From PALSA-894 sp034669145 (GTDB taxonomy: Bacteria; Pseudomonadota; Alphaproteobacteria; Rhizobiales; Xanthobacteraceae), in NCBI GenBank assembly GCA_034669145.1, contig JAXDNY010000182.1, forward strand, positions 1 to 64,000: DNA of 64,000 nucleotides. The letters are read 5' to 3'. The notes below the pieces were generated by a model. It ran no database searches. It saw nothing but the letters and a program-made list of their open reading frames with translations, and was not told the DNA's origin. Below, piece by piece: positions 33,752 through 42,253 of the stretch; position 1 is the stretch's first letter; every line of letters starts with the position of its first letter. Both the position numbers and the translations under genes were made by a program.

Positions 33752-36700
33752 TTACGCCGCCGCGGCCTCGCGCCGGAAGCGCGCGATGAGCTCGGCGACG
33801 TCGCTGGCCGCAACGGGGCGGCTCGCCAGATAGCCCTGCATCTCGGTGCAGCCGGCGCGGCGCACGATGTCGAGCTGCTCCTCGGTCTCGACGCCTTCGG
33901 CAGTGGTCTCGATGCCGAGGCTCGTCCCGAGGCTTGCGATCGCCTTGATGATGACGGCGCTGTCGCGGTTGCGGTCGATGTCCTTGATGAACGAGCGGTC
34001 GATCTTGATCTTGTCGAACGGGAACGAGCGCAGATAGCTGAGCGACGAATAGCCGGTGCCGAAATCGTCCATCGCGATGCGCACGCCGAGCGCGCGCAAC
34101 TGGTGCAGCATCGTGACGATCGTCTCGTCGTCCCGCAGCAGTACCGCTTCGGTGATCTCCACTTCCAGCCGGCGCGGGGAAAGGCGCGCGGCCGCGAGCG
34201 CCGTCGTCACGGTCGTCACCAGACCGCGATTGCGGAACTGCACCGGCGAGAGGTTGACGGCCACCTTGATGGGATTGGGCCAGCGCGCGGCTTCCTTGCA
34301 CGCTTCGCGCAGCACCCATTCGCCGAGCGGAACGATCAGCCCCATTTCCTCGGCCAGCGGGATGAACTCGGACGGCGGCACGGGCCCGCGCTCCGCATGG
34401 GTCCAGCGCAGCAGCGCCTCCATGACGGTGAGTTCGTTGCTCGCGAGATTGATCTGCGGCTGATAGGCGAGCGAGAACTCGCCGGCGGTGAGCGCGCGGC
34501 GCAGATCGACTTCGAGCGCGCGGCGGCGCTGAATGCGCGCATCCATGTCCGGCTCGAAGAAGCGGAAAGTGCCGCGCCCCTCGGCCTTGGCGCGATAGAG
34601 CGCAAGATCCGCGCACTTCATCAGATGGTCGGCCGCGGTGCCGTCGCTCGGCGCCAGCGCGATGCCGATACTGACGCCGGAATTGATCTCCTGCCCGTCG
34701 ATCTCGATCGGCTCGGAGATGATCGCGACCAATGACCGCGCGAGCGCTCCGGCGGCTTCCGCGCCGGAGCGGCATTGCAGCACGGCGAACTCGTCGCCGC
34801 CGAGCCGCGCGATGGTGTCGCCGTCGGCGACCGCGCCGCGCACGCGCTCCGCGATGATGCCGAGCAGCTTGTCGCCGATCGGATGACCGAGGGTGTCGTT
34901 GACACCCTTGAAATTGTCGAGGTCGAGGTAGAACACCGCCATCGCCTCGCCCATCGCTTCGACGCGCGCGAGGCCCTCGGCCATTTTCTCGAGCAGCAGC
35001 ACGCGATTGGGCAACTGCGTCAGCGCGTCGTGGCGCGCCATGTGGGCGATGCTTTCCTCGGCGCGATGGCGCTCGGTGACGTCCTCGTAGATCGCGACCC
35101 AGCCGCCCTGCGGCATCCGCTCATGCGTGAGCTTGATGATGCGCCCATCCGCAAGGTGACGATGCACGATGAGGTCGCCCGCATTGAGCGATGCGACGTA
35201 ATCGCCGTAAAGCTGCTCGGCGGTGATGTTGCGATGCCGGTAATTGCCCAGCGCGAAGCTGCGCTCGATGATGGCGCGGATCGAGACGCCGGGCCGCACG
35301 AAATCCGGCGGCAGGTTGAACATCTCGGCATAGCGCCGGTTGCTGACGATGAGGTTCATGCTCTCGTCGAACATGCACAGCCCGTGCGCCATGTTGTTGA
35401 GCGCGACGTTGAAGCGGCGGTGCTGCTCCTTGAGTTCGTCGGCCGCGCGCTCGCGCTCGGTGATGTCCTCGTAGGTGCCGACCCAGCTGCCGTTCTCCAT
35501 CGGCTCGTGCCGGACCGCGAGCAGCCGCCCGCTGGTCAGCCGCCGGTGCACCACGGGCTCGCGGTCGACCGCGACCCGCTTGATGAAATCGGCGAAAAAC
35601 CTTTCGGCGCTCTTGGCGCTGTGCATTCCGCGGTCGATGCTCTGGCGCATCAGCTCGATCAGCGGCGTGCCGGGCTGCGCGTCGTCCGGCCCGAGGCCGT
35701 AGAGCTCCAGATAGCGCCGGTTGCGCACGACGACGCGCCATTCCGCGTCGAACACGCACAGGCCGTGCGACATGTTCTCCAGCGCGGCGTCGAACAGGAT
35801 GTTCTGCTCGCGCAGGACCTTCTCGTAGCCGGTCCGCTCGGTGACGTCCTCGTGAGCCGTGACCCAGCCGCCATCCGGCGTCGGACGCGTGGTCGCCTCG
35901 ATCACCCGCCCGTCTTTCAGATTGAGCCGCATGGTCGAAGGCGTCCCGCCGGCGGCTCCGCGCTTGCGCTTCTCGTAGAGGGCGTCGGCAGTCATGCCGG
36001 GCCCGTGGAGGCTTTCGACCCACAGCGCGAGCAGGTCGCGCGAGGAAATTCCCGGTTTTGCGACCGCGGGGTCGAGCCCGTACATCTTGATGTATTGCGC
36101 GTTGCACACGATCAGGCGCTCGTCCGGGCCGAACATGGTCAGCCCGTGGGACATGTGGTTGATCGCCTGATCGAAGCGCTCGTACTGCCGGTGCAGCTCG
36201 CGCTCCATGCGATGGCGCTCCGTCACCTCCTCGCACAGCGTCACCCACCCGCCGTCAGCCATCGGGTGGTAGTGCAGGATGTAGTTGCGCCCGTTGGCCA
36301 GGTTCACCGTTTGCTGGAACGGCTTTCCGGCTTTCATGCTGTCCAGCCGCCGCTGCCACACCTTCTCGGCGGGCGCACGCGGAAACAGGCCGCGGCGCGC
36401 GGCGTGCTCGATCACGTCGCGCATCGACACGCCGACCCGGATCACGTCCCCGGACAGGCCGTACATTTCGACGAAGCGCGCGTTGAACAGCACGATGCGG
36501 TGATCGGCGTCGACCGCGCACAGGCCGTGCGACATCTGCGTGATCGCCTGGTCGAAGCGCTCGAACTTGACGCGCAGCTCGTATTGCTGGCGCTGGCGCT
36601 CGGTCACGTCTTCCACCAGCGTGACCCAGCCGCCGCCCGGTAGCGGACGGTAGTCCATGGCGAACGTGCGCCCGCGCGACATCTGGCGCATCAGCCGGAA

Positions 36701-37000
36701 CGGCTCGCCGCGCGCCATCAGATCAAGGCGGCGCCGCTTGATCTCCTCGAGTTGCGCAACGGGAAAGTTGCCGCGCGCGGCCGAATGCGCGATTAGCTCG
36801 GCAATCGGCATGCCGCGCCGCGCGATATCGGGCAGCAGGTCGAACATGTCGAGGTAGCGCCTGTTGAACAGGACAAGCCGCTGCTCGGCATCGACCATGC
36901 AAAAGCCGTGCGACATGGACGCCAGCGCGGCCTCGTGCAGCGCGAGCAGTTCCTTGAGCTGTTCTGTCTCGGCGCAGCTGGCCATTGACGGTTCGCCCAC
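33752..37000 (-). CDS. Five-PAS GGDEF-EAL cyclic-di-GMP signalling protein
   Basis: 1082 residues, no membrane span. Five PAS_7-type domains repeat about every 126 residues (starting near 24, 152, 278, 405 and 533), each with an MSHGLC-like start, an NxRYxxMY-like segment and an ending EDVTERxR. The GGDEF domain carries an intact LGGDEF (733-738) and no RxxD inhibitory site. The EAL domain has MEALLRW near 857, DDFGTGYSSLSYL and EGVETEEQ, so catalytic residues look complete. It may both make and degrade c-di-GMP in the cytosol. GTG at 37000 follows GGGGGGA; ATG at 36985 is an alternative. Confidence 0.92.
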   Translation of the reverse strand: MGEPSMASCAETEQLKELLALHEAALASMSHGFCMVDAEQRLVLFNRRYLDMFDLLPDIARRGMPIAELIAHSAARGNFPVAQLEEIKRRRLDLMARGEPFRLMRQMSRGRTFAMDYRPLPGGGWVTLVEDVTERQRQQYELRVKFERFDQAITQMSHGLCAVDADHRIVLFNARFVEMYGLSGDVIRVGVSMRDVIEHAARRGLFPRAPAEKVWQRRLDSMKAGKPFQQTVNLANGRNYILHYHPMADGGWVTLCEEVTERHRMERELHRQYERFDQAINHMSHGLTMFGPDERLIVCNAQYIKMYGLDPAVAKPGISSRDLLALWVESLHGPGMTADALYEKRKRGAAGGTPSTMRLNLKDGRVIEATTRPTPDGGWVTAHEDVTERTGYEKVLREQNILFDAALENMSHGLCVFDAEWRVVVRNRRYLELYGLGPDDAQPGTPLIELMRQSIDRGMHSAKSAERFFADFIKRVAVDREPVVHRRLTSGRLLAVRHEPMENGSWVGTYEDITERERAADELKEQHRRFNVALNNMAHGLCMFDESMNLIVSNRRYAEMFNLPPDFVRPGVSIRAIIERSFALGNYRHRNITAEQLYGDYVASLNAGDLIVHRHLADGRIIKLTHERMPQGGWVAIYEDVTERHRAEESIAHMARHDALTQLPNRVLLLEKMAEGLARVEAMGEAMAVFYLDLDNFKGVNDTLGHPIGDKLLGIIAERVRGAVADGDTIARLGGDEFAVLQCRSGAEAAGALARSLVAIISEPIEIDGQEINSGVSIGIALAPSDGTAADHLMKCADLALYRAKAEGRGTFRFFEPDMDARIQRRRALEVDLRRALTAGEFSLAYQPQINLASNELTVMEALLRWTHAERGPVPPSEFIPLAEEMGLIVPLGEWVLREACKEAARWPNPIKVAVNLSPVQFRNRGLVTTVTTALAAARLSPRRLEVEITEAVLLRDDETIVTMLHQLRALGVRIAMDDFGTGYSSLSYLRSFPFDKIKIDRSFIKDIDRNRDSAVIIKAIASLGTSLGIETTAEGVETEEQLDIVRRAGCTEMQGYLASRPVAASDVAELIARFRREAAAA

Positions 37001-37115
37001 CCGATCCCCCCGGTCGCGGTAGGCGAGACTACGTAATAAGGATCGAATTCCGGGTTAATCGATTTGGTTTAAATTGTATGAGGGCGCAATTTGCCCTCGG
37101 TTCCATGCCGTTGGG

Positions 37116-37436
37116 TCACACCGACCCAAGGGCCTCCGGCCGCAGAATTTCGATCTCGACGAATGCGATCGGGTGGTCCGAGCCGTTCATCACGTCATGC
37201 GCGATGCCGGCCGGGCGCCGATAGGACTGCCCGGCCTTGAGCGGCACGTCCGACACCGCGCCGTCCGCGGCCTCGATCTTCAGGGTCGCGTCGGTGAGCA
37301 TGATGACAAAATACGGCCAGCCATGGGTGTGCCATCCTGTGGCGGCGCCGACCGCGAAATCCCAGCGCGTGATCCGCGCGGTTGCGTCGTCCTGCTGCAC
37401 GGTCGGGACGGCGGGCTCGTTGCACTTGAATGGCAT
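37116..37436 (-). CDS. Small cupin-domain protein
   Basis: 106 residues, a single cupin barrel. WHTHGWPYFVIMLTDATLKI carries the first metal motif (two His) and RRPAGIAHDVMNGSDHPIAFVEIE the second (H80). Starts two bases after the stop of the RraA-like gene, so it is translationally coupled. A role in handling the acid produced or consumed by the RraA-type lyase is inferred from the operon. Confidence 0.82.
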   Translation of the reverse strand: MPFKCNEPAVPTVQQDDATARITRWDFAVGAATGWHTHGWPYFVIMLTDATLKIEAADGAVSDVPLKAGQSYRRPAGIAHDVMNGSDHPIAFVEIEILRPEALGSV

Positions 37437-37438
37437 GA

Positions 37439-38095
37439 TCAGAGGATCCCGTATTTGGCGAACACGTCGCCGAGTTTTTCGCCCGCGCGCAAGTCGTCGA
37501 GCGTGCGCTTCTCGCCCTTGATCTTCGCGAACGCCAGCGTGAGCACCTGGCTCTCGATTGCGCGCGGGATCACGACGACGCCATCGGCATCGCCGAACAT
37601 GAGATCGCCGCTCGCGACCTTCACGCCGGCGCAACGCACCGGCACGTCGATCGCCATCACGCGTCCGCGTCCCTTGCTGTCGAGCGGCGCGATGCCGCCG
37701 TGAAACACCGGAAAGTTCATCGCGCGAATCGCCTTGATGTCGCGCGTGCAGCCGTCCATCAGCGCGCCGGCCGCGCCACGCACCTGCGCGGCGGTGGTGA
37801 GAAGTTCGCCCCACGGCGCGATGCGCGCCGGGTTGGAGCAGGCAAACACCGGGATTTCGTCCTTCGCCAGACTGTCGATCAGCGCGATTTCCAGCTCATA
37901 CGGATTGGTCCCCGTCTCGTGGTGATCGACCTCGATGAATTGCGCGGTGCGTGCGCGCCCGACCATCACGCTCGCCTCGTCAAGCGGCCGGATGCGCGAT
38001 GGGAGCGCCTGATCCATCACGCCCGCCGCATCGAGGCAGTCGGAGAGGACGGAGGCGAAGAGACGAGCGCGGATTTCGGCGAGGGCGTAGGGCAT
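37439..38095 (-). CDS. RraA-like / 4-hydroxy-4-methyl-2-oxoglutarate aldolase family protein
   Basis: 218 residues. The diagnostic block GELLTTAAQVRGAAGALMDG followed by CTRD is intact; the Arg and final Asp bind Mg and pyruvate enolate in the HMG/CHA aldolases. Bacterial RraA proteins lacking aldolase function are shorter (about 160 residues), so at 218 an aldolase or decarboxylase role in aromatic-acid breakdown is more likely. The ATG is at 38095. It is followed by the cupin gene and divergent from a Bug gene. Confidence 0.85.
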   Translation of the reverse strand: MPYALAEIRARLFASVLSDCLDAAGVMDQALPSRIRPLDEASVMVGRARTAQFIEVDHHETGTNPYELEIALIDSLAKDEIPVFACSNPARIAPWGELLTTAAQVRGAAGALMDGCTRDIKAIRAMNFPVFHGGIAPLDSKGRGRVMAIDVPVRCAGVKVASGDLMFGDADGVVVIPRAIESQVLTLAFAKIKGEKRTLDDLRAGEKLGDVFAKYGIL

Positions 38096-38179
38096 GAAAG
38101 GTCCCGGACTGGCAATTCAACGGACAGCTTGCGATAAGTCGGCATCCATCGTCAAAGCGCAGATAGTGCAAGGATCAGA

Positions 38180-39148
38180 ATGAAACGCCGCACGCTCCTC
38201 CTGTCCGCCGCCGCTTCCCTCGCCGCCCCCGCGATCCGCGCGCAGTCCGCGTGGCCGCACGGTCAGCCGATCCGCGTGATCGTCCCCTTCCCGGCCGGCG
38301 CCGCCAACGACGCGATGGGGCGGCTCGCCGCGCAACGGCTGCAGGACAAGTTCGGCGCGACCGTCGTGGTGGAGAACCGCGCGGGCGGCAGTGCCAGCAT
38401 CGGCACCACGGCGGTGCTCAACGCGGCGCCGGACGGCTACACGCTGCTCGCCTCCGCGTTCAATCACATCATCCTGAACCACGCCGTGAAGGGCGTGAGC
38501 TTCGACCCGCAGGCGGATTTCGAGACCATCGGCCGCACGGCGCGCGCGCCGCTGCTGACGGTGATGGCGCCGAAGATGCCGCAGAAGACCATCGCCGAGG
38601 TGATCGCCGCCGCCAAGGCCGCGCCGAACGACTGGACCTTCGCTATCCCTGCGCTCGGCGCGCCGAGCCATCTCGCGACCGTCGATTTCATGAGCCGCAC
38701 CGGACTGACGATCGCGACCTCGCCCTATCGCGGCACCGCGCCGGCGCTGACCGACGTGATGGGCGGCCACGTGCAGCTGCTCATCGATGCGTCGTTCGCG
38801 CTGATCCCGATCGCGCGCGACGGCAAGGTGAAGACGCTCGGCATCACCACCAAGGAGCGCTCGGCGCTCGCGCCCGACATCCCGACCATCGCCGAGCAGG
38901 GACTCGACGGCTACGACTTCCAGTCGTGGTATGGGCTGTGGGCGCCGAAGGGCACGCCGCGCGAGATTTGCGATCGGATCAATGCGCTGATGCGCGAGAC
39001 CATGGCCGAGCCCGCCATCGTGCAGCGGCTCAATACCTCGCTGCTCGAACCGGTGGTCGAGACCAGCGAACAGAGCAAGGCGTTCATCGCGGCCGAAGTG
39101 CCGAAGCATGTGGCCTTGCTGAAGAAGGCGGGTTTCGAGGCGCAGTAG
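38180..39148 (+). CDS. Bug/TctC family periplasmic receptor next to RraA/cupin
   Basis: 322 residues. The signal MKRRTLLLSAAASLAAPAIRA is followed by IRVIVPFPAGAANDAMGRLA, in which AANDA replaces the commoner GGxTD. APDGYTLLASAFNHIILN and SPYRGTAPALTDVMGG are the remaining landmarks. AAGGA precedes the ATG. It is divergent from the RraA/cupin pair with only 84 bases between starts, suggesting shared control and that the receptor binds the same hydroxy- or keto-acid. Confidence 0.9.
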   Translation: MKRRTLLLSAAASLAAPAIRAQSAWPHGQPIRVIVPFPAGAANDAMGRLAAQRLQDKFGATVVVENRAGGSASIGTTAVLNAAPDGYTLLASAFNHIILNHAVKGVSFDPQADFETIGRTARAPLLTVMAPKMPQKTIAEVIAAAKAAPNDWTFAIPALGAPSHLATVDFMSRTGLTIATSPYRGTAPALTDVMGGHVQLLIDASFALIPIARDGKVKTLGITTKERSALAPDIPTIAEQGLDGYDFQSWYGLWAPKGTPREICDRINALMRETMAEPAIVQRLNTSLLEPVVETSEQSKAFIAAEVPKHVALLKKAGFEAQ

Positions 39149-39280
39149 GCGACGGCAACAATCCGCGCGGTTTTCTTTCCCAGGCATTAACCACAGCCGG
39201 GTTTCCGGTAGGTAGTAAACCCTTCCGACATGACGGCGCCCTATAACGGCTCCAGGCTGTAGAAAGCTGGAACGAGCCTT

Positions 39281-39889
39281 ATGAGCTGGATGTGGCGCGC
39301 GCTCTTCGTTGTCTCCGCTATCGTGGTCGGGCGGACGGCGATCGGCCTCTACTGGGAAGGGCCGTCCGCGTTCTTCAATACGGAGACAGCGCGCGTCGGC
39401 AACTGGCGCGAGGCGAAGCTTCGCCCGGCCTGCCAGATCGTGCGCGAGCAGCCGGCGCGTGAGGTGGGCGCACCGGCGCGGCCGCAGCGCGTGTCTTGGG
39501 AAGACCACGAGCGTGCCCTCGAACTCTCGGCAGCGCTCAAGTGCTTCCTGCTCACGCAGACCAACGCGGTGTGCGACCGCGACAACCGAGCCTACGTCGT
39601 CCATTACGTCGGCGACTATTTTGCCAAGATGGACGAGATGCTGGCGACAGCGGCGCGCTATGGCGACGACGATGTTCGCGCGGTGCGTTCGCTATGGAAC
39701 GCCCCGAACAATCGCGCCGTGATCGAGTCGCTCGACGCGCACATCCGCTACGGCAAGTTGCATACGTCCGATTTCGGTCGGTCGGCGCCCGCGCAATTGA
39801 AGCCGCAGCTCGCCCAATGGGCGAAAGCGACGGACGGCTGCGCCCACCAGCGCGCCTGGGTTCCGGTCAAAGTCACAGTGAATTGGTGA
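39281..39889 (+). CDS. Membrane-anchored hypothetical protein, paralogue 1 of 3
   Basis: 202 residues. The N-terminal anchor is LFVVSAIVVGRTAIGLY. The extracytoplasmic part has C88, nine residues, C98 and then DRDNR, followed later by ESLDAHIRYGKLHTSDFG and a terminal GC (C187). The same pattern, with identical Cys spacing, occurs in the next gene, so these are tandem paralogues. No known family. First gene of a three-gene operon (3-base gap to the next). Confidence 0.72.
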   Translation: MSWMWRALFVVSAIVVGRTAIGLYWEGPSAFFNTETARVGNWREAKLRPACQIVREQPAREVGAPARPQRVSWEDHERALELSAALKCFLLTQTNAVCDRDNRAYVVHYVGDYFAKMDEMLATAARYGDDDVRAVRSLWNAPNNRAVIESLDAHIRYGKLHTSDFGRSAPAQLKPQLAQWAKATDGCAHQRAWVPVKVTVNW

Positions 39890-39892
39890 ATC

Positions 39893-40636
39893 ATGTCCAT
39901 CGTCAAGGAAATGCGTGAGCGGCATACCATAACCCCGGTACCGGAGCGGTCCGGGCTCGGCGCCACCGTGCTGATCGGGTGCGCCGCTTTCGCGATCGGC
40001 GCGCTCGCGATTGCCGGCTGGAAGATGTGGCCTGCCGGGAAGGCGCCACAGGCCGCCGTCGCGACCGTCAATCAGCCCGCACCGGCATCGACTACGCCGG
40101 CCGCCGCTGCTCCCATTTTTTCGGGCAAACGGCTAGGAGAAGCCGAACAGGCGCCGCTGCTCGCGACCTGCGTTGCGGATGAAAATTTCGGCGGGTTCGG
40201 CGATGTCAAGAATCCGCAGGCGGCCTACGCGCTGATGAAGACAGTCGGCGCCGGTCTGCGCATCGCAACGTTGATCGGCGCCGAAACCGGCAACGGCGCG
40301 CAGCTCATCGACAACTGGCGGATCATCGCCGAATGCGTCTACCGCCAGAACAGCTGGACCCTGTGCAACCCGGACAATCGCGTGCTTGCGATCGAATCCG
40401 CGGGCGCCTTCGTGCGCGGCGCCGCCGCCGTCCTGGCTGACCCGCCGAAGGGGCGCGGCGGACCAATGGTCGTGCGCGAGTACGCACAGGCGCGCGATCG
40501 CATTCTCGATGCCCTGCGCACGCGCGTGCGCAACGGCTACCTCGTCGCGGACGATTTCGGCGCGGTCCAGCCGCCCGAGATCAAGGCGGTCCTGACCCAG
40601 ACCAAGACCGTCGCGAACGGCTGCACGAAGCAATGA
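39893..40636 (+). CDS. Membrane-anchored hypothetical protein, paralogue 2 of 3
   Basis: 247 residues. The span is TVLIGCAAFAIGALAIAGW, followed by an Ala/Pro linker and a domain with C148, nine residues, C158 and NPDNR, then RTRVRNGYLVADDFG and C244. It has an extra helical segment (residues 85-140) compared with its upstream neighbour. Cys spacing suggests periplasmic disulfides. Its stop overlaps the start of the third gene (ATGA). Function unknown. Confidence 0.72.
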   Translation: MSIVKEMRERHTITPVPERSGLGATVLIGCAAFAIGALAIAGWKMWPAGKAPQAAVATVNQPAPASTTPAAAAPIFSGKRLGEAEQAPLLATCVADENFGGFGDVKNPQAAYALMKTVGAGLRIATLIGAETGNGAQLIDNWRIIAECVYRQNSWTLCNPDNRVLAIESAGAFVRGAAAVLADPPKGRGGPMVVREYAQARDRILDALRTRVRNGYLVADDFGAVQPPEIKAVLTQTKTVANGCTKQ

Positions 40637-41154
40637 ATGCAGCGTTCCGAAGCCCGGCGTTCCGCAACACGATCCTTCCGCTTCTCCTGATCGTCGCGCT
40701 GCTCGCGGTCTGGGAATACGCCAAGCAGCCCGCTCCCAAACTTCGTCCCCAGAAGGCCGAGGACTACGGCCCTCCCCCGCCGCGCAACGCCAACGAGGAA
40801 CTGTTCAGAGATAGCCGTGAGCGGCGGCGGCAATCCACTCTCAAGACGCTCGATGCAAACTGGGCGAGCTTCTGCGGGCCACCGGGGCGCACGCTGCTGG
40901 TGAACGGCCTGAATGATTACTTCTATTTCCGTGACGGCGCCGAGACGAGCTATCCGCTCCGCTGGGGCGAAGTCGGGAAGACCTACATCACGCGCGAATT
41001 CTCCACGACCGACGACAAGCGCATCGAGCAGCAGATCAGGGAGCTTTATGCTCGCGGCTATCTCGATCCGAAGATGTTCGGGAAGATCGCCAACAAGCAC
41101 GTCACCGCGCTGGTTCATGGGCTCAAGGTCGAGCGCAAGCCGTGCGCGGCCTGA
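40633..41154 (+). CDS. Membrane-anchored hypothetical protein, paralogue 3 of 3
   Basis: 173 residues. Anchor LPLLLIVALLAVW, then a Pro-rich linker and a shortened version of the same domain: C81, then RTLLVNGLNDYFYF, and IRELYARGYLDPKMFG, matching the RNGYLxxDDFG block of its neighbours, with C171 at the end. The first of the paired cysteines and the DNR triplet are lost. It ends four bases before the convergent ABC ATPase stop. Confidence 0.7.
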   Translation: MNAAFRSPAFRNTILPLLLIVALLAVWEYAKQPAPKLRPQKAEDYGPPPPRNANEELFRDSRERRRQSTLKTLDANWASFCGPPGRTLLVNGLNDYFYFRDGAETSYPLRWGEVGKTYITREFSTTDDKRIEQQIRELYARGYLDPKMFGKIANKHVTALVHGLKVERKPCAA

Positions 41155-41158
41155 CGCG

Positions 41159-42253
41159 CTACTCCTCCAGCAGCACCACGCGCCGCGGCTCCACCGCCAT
41201 GAACGCCTCGCTGCCCTCGGCGAGCGGCTCCATCGTGCCGCGGATGACGAGGCGCTGTCCGCCCCAGCCGACGATGGTCTGCGAGAAGTCGCCCTGGAAC
41301 ACGCTGCGCTCGATGCGCACCGGCCAGACGTTCTGCGCCGCCTCGGGTTTGCGCGCCGACAATTGCAGATGCACGGTGCGGATCGAGAAGGTGAGCTCGG
41401 CGCCGGCCGGACGTCCATGTGCGATGCCGTAAACGATGTGCCCGGCCGGTGTTTCCAGCGCGACGACATCGCCCATCGCGAGATCGGTCCGGTTGCGGCC
41501 GCGGATCAGATTGGCCGAGCCGATGAAATCCGCCACGAACGCGTTGCGCGGGTGATTGTAGATCTCGTTCGGACTGCCGACCTGCGCGATCAGCCCGTCG
41601 CGCATCACCACGATGCGGTCGGACATCGCCAGCGCCTCTTCGAGATCGTGCGTGACGTAGACAGACGTGATGCCGAGCCGGTGCTGTAGCTCTCTCAACT
41701 CAATTCTCATGTCGGCGCGCAGCTTGGCGTCGAGATTGGACAGCGGCTCATCGAACAGCAGCACCGAGGGCTGGAACACGAAAGCGCGCGCCAGCGCGAC
41801 GCGCTGCTGCTGCCCGCCGGAAAGCTGAGACGCGCCACGATCCGCGAACGCGCGCATCTGCACCATGTCGAGCGCGCGCTCGACCTTCTCGACGATCGCC
41901 TCGCGGTTCTCGCGCCGCACGCGCAAGCCGTAGGCGACGTTCTCGAACACCGTCATGTGCGGCCAGATCGCGTAGGACTGGAACACCATCGACAGCCCGC
42001 GCTTCTCGGCCGGAATGTTCACCCGTTGTGCCGAGGAATACATCGGCGCGCCCGCGATACGGATTTCGCCCGCGCTCGGCTGCTCCAGGCCCGCGATGGC
42101 GCGCAACGTCGTGGTCTTGCCACAGCCGGACGGCCCAAGCAGCGTGAGCTGCTCGCCCGGCTGCACCGAGAAGCTCACGCCGCGCACCGCCGGTACGTCG
42201 CCGTAGAAAATCTCGAGATTCTCGACCTCGATATGGGCGTTGCGTTCCGCCAT
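41159..42253 (-). CDS. ABC transporter ATP-binding protein, iron(III)/polyamine type
   Basis: 364 residues. Walker A GPSGCGKTTT, Q-loop FQSYAIWPHM, signature LSGGQQQRVALARA, Walker B VLLFDEPLSN, H-loop THDLEEA. The C-terminal 110 residues form a TOBE-type regulatory domain. Couples ATP hydrolysis to the permease encoded immediately upstream (stop and start overlap by one base, TAATG). It belongs to the FbpC/PotA group. Last gene of the importer operon. Confidence 0.9.
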   Translation of the reverse strand: MAERNAHIEVENLEIFYGDVPAVRGVSFSVQPGEQLTLLGPSGCGKTTTLRAIAGLEQPSAGEIRIAGAPMYSSAQRVNIPAEKRGLSMVFQSYAIWPHMTVFENVAYGLRVRRENREAIVEKVERALDMVQMRAFADRGASQLSGGQQQRVALARAFVFQPSVLLFDEPLSNLDAKLRADMRIELRELQHRLGITSVYVTHDLEEALAMSDRIVVMRDGLIAQVGSPNEIYNHPRNAFVADFIGSANLIRGRNRTDLAMGDVVALETPAGHIVYGIAHGRPAGAELTFSIRTVHLQLSARKPEAAQNVWPVRIERSVFQGDFSQTIVGWGGQRLVIRGTMEPLAEGSEAFMAVEPRRVVLLEE

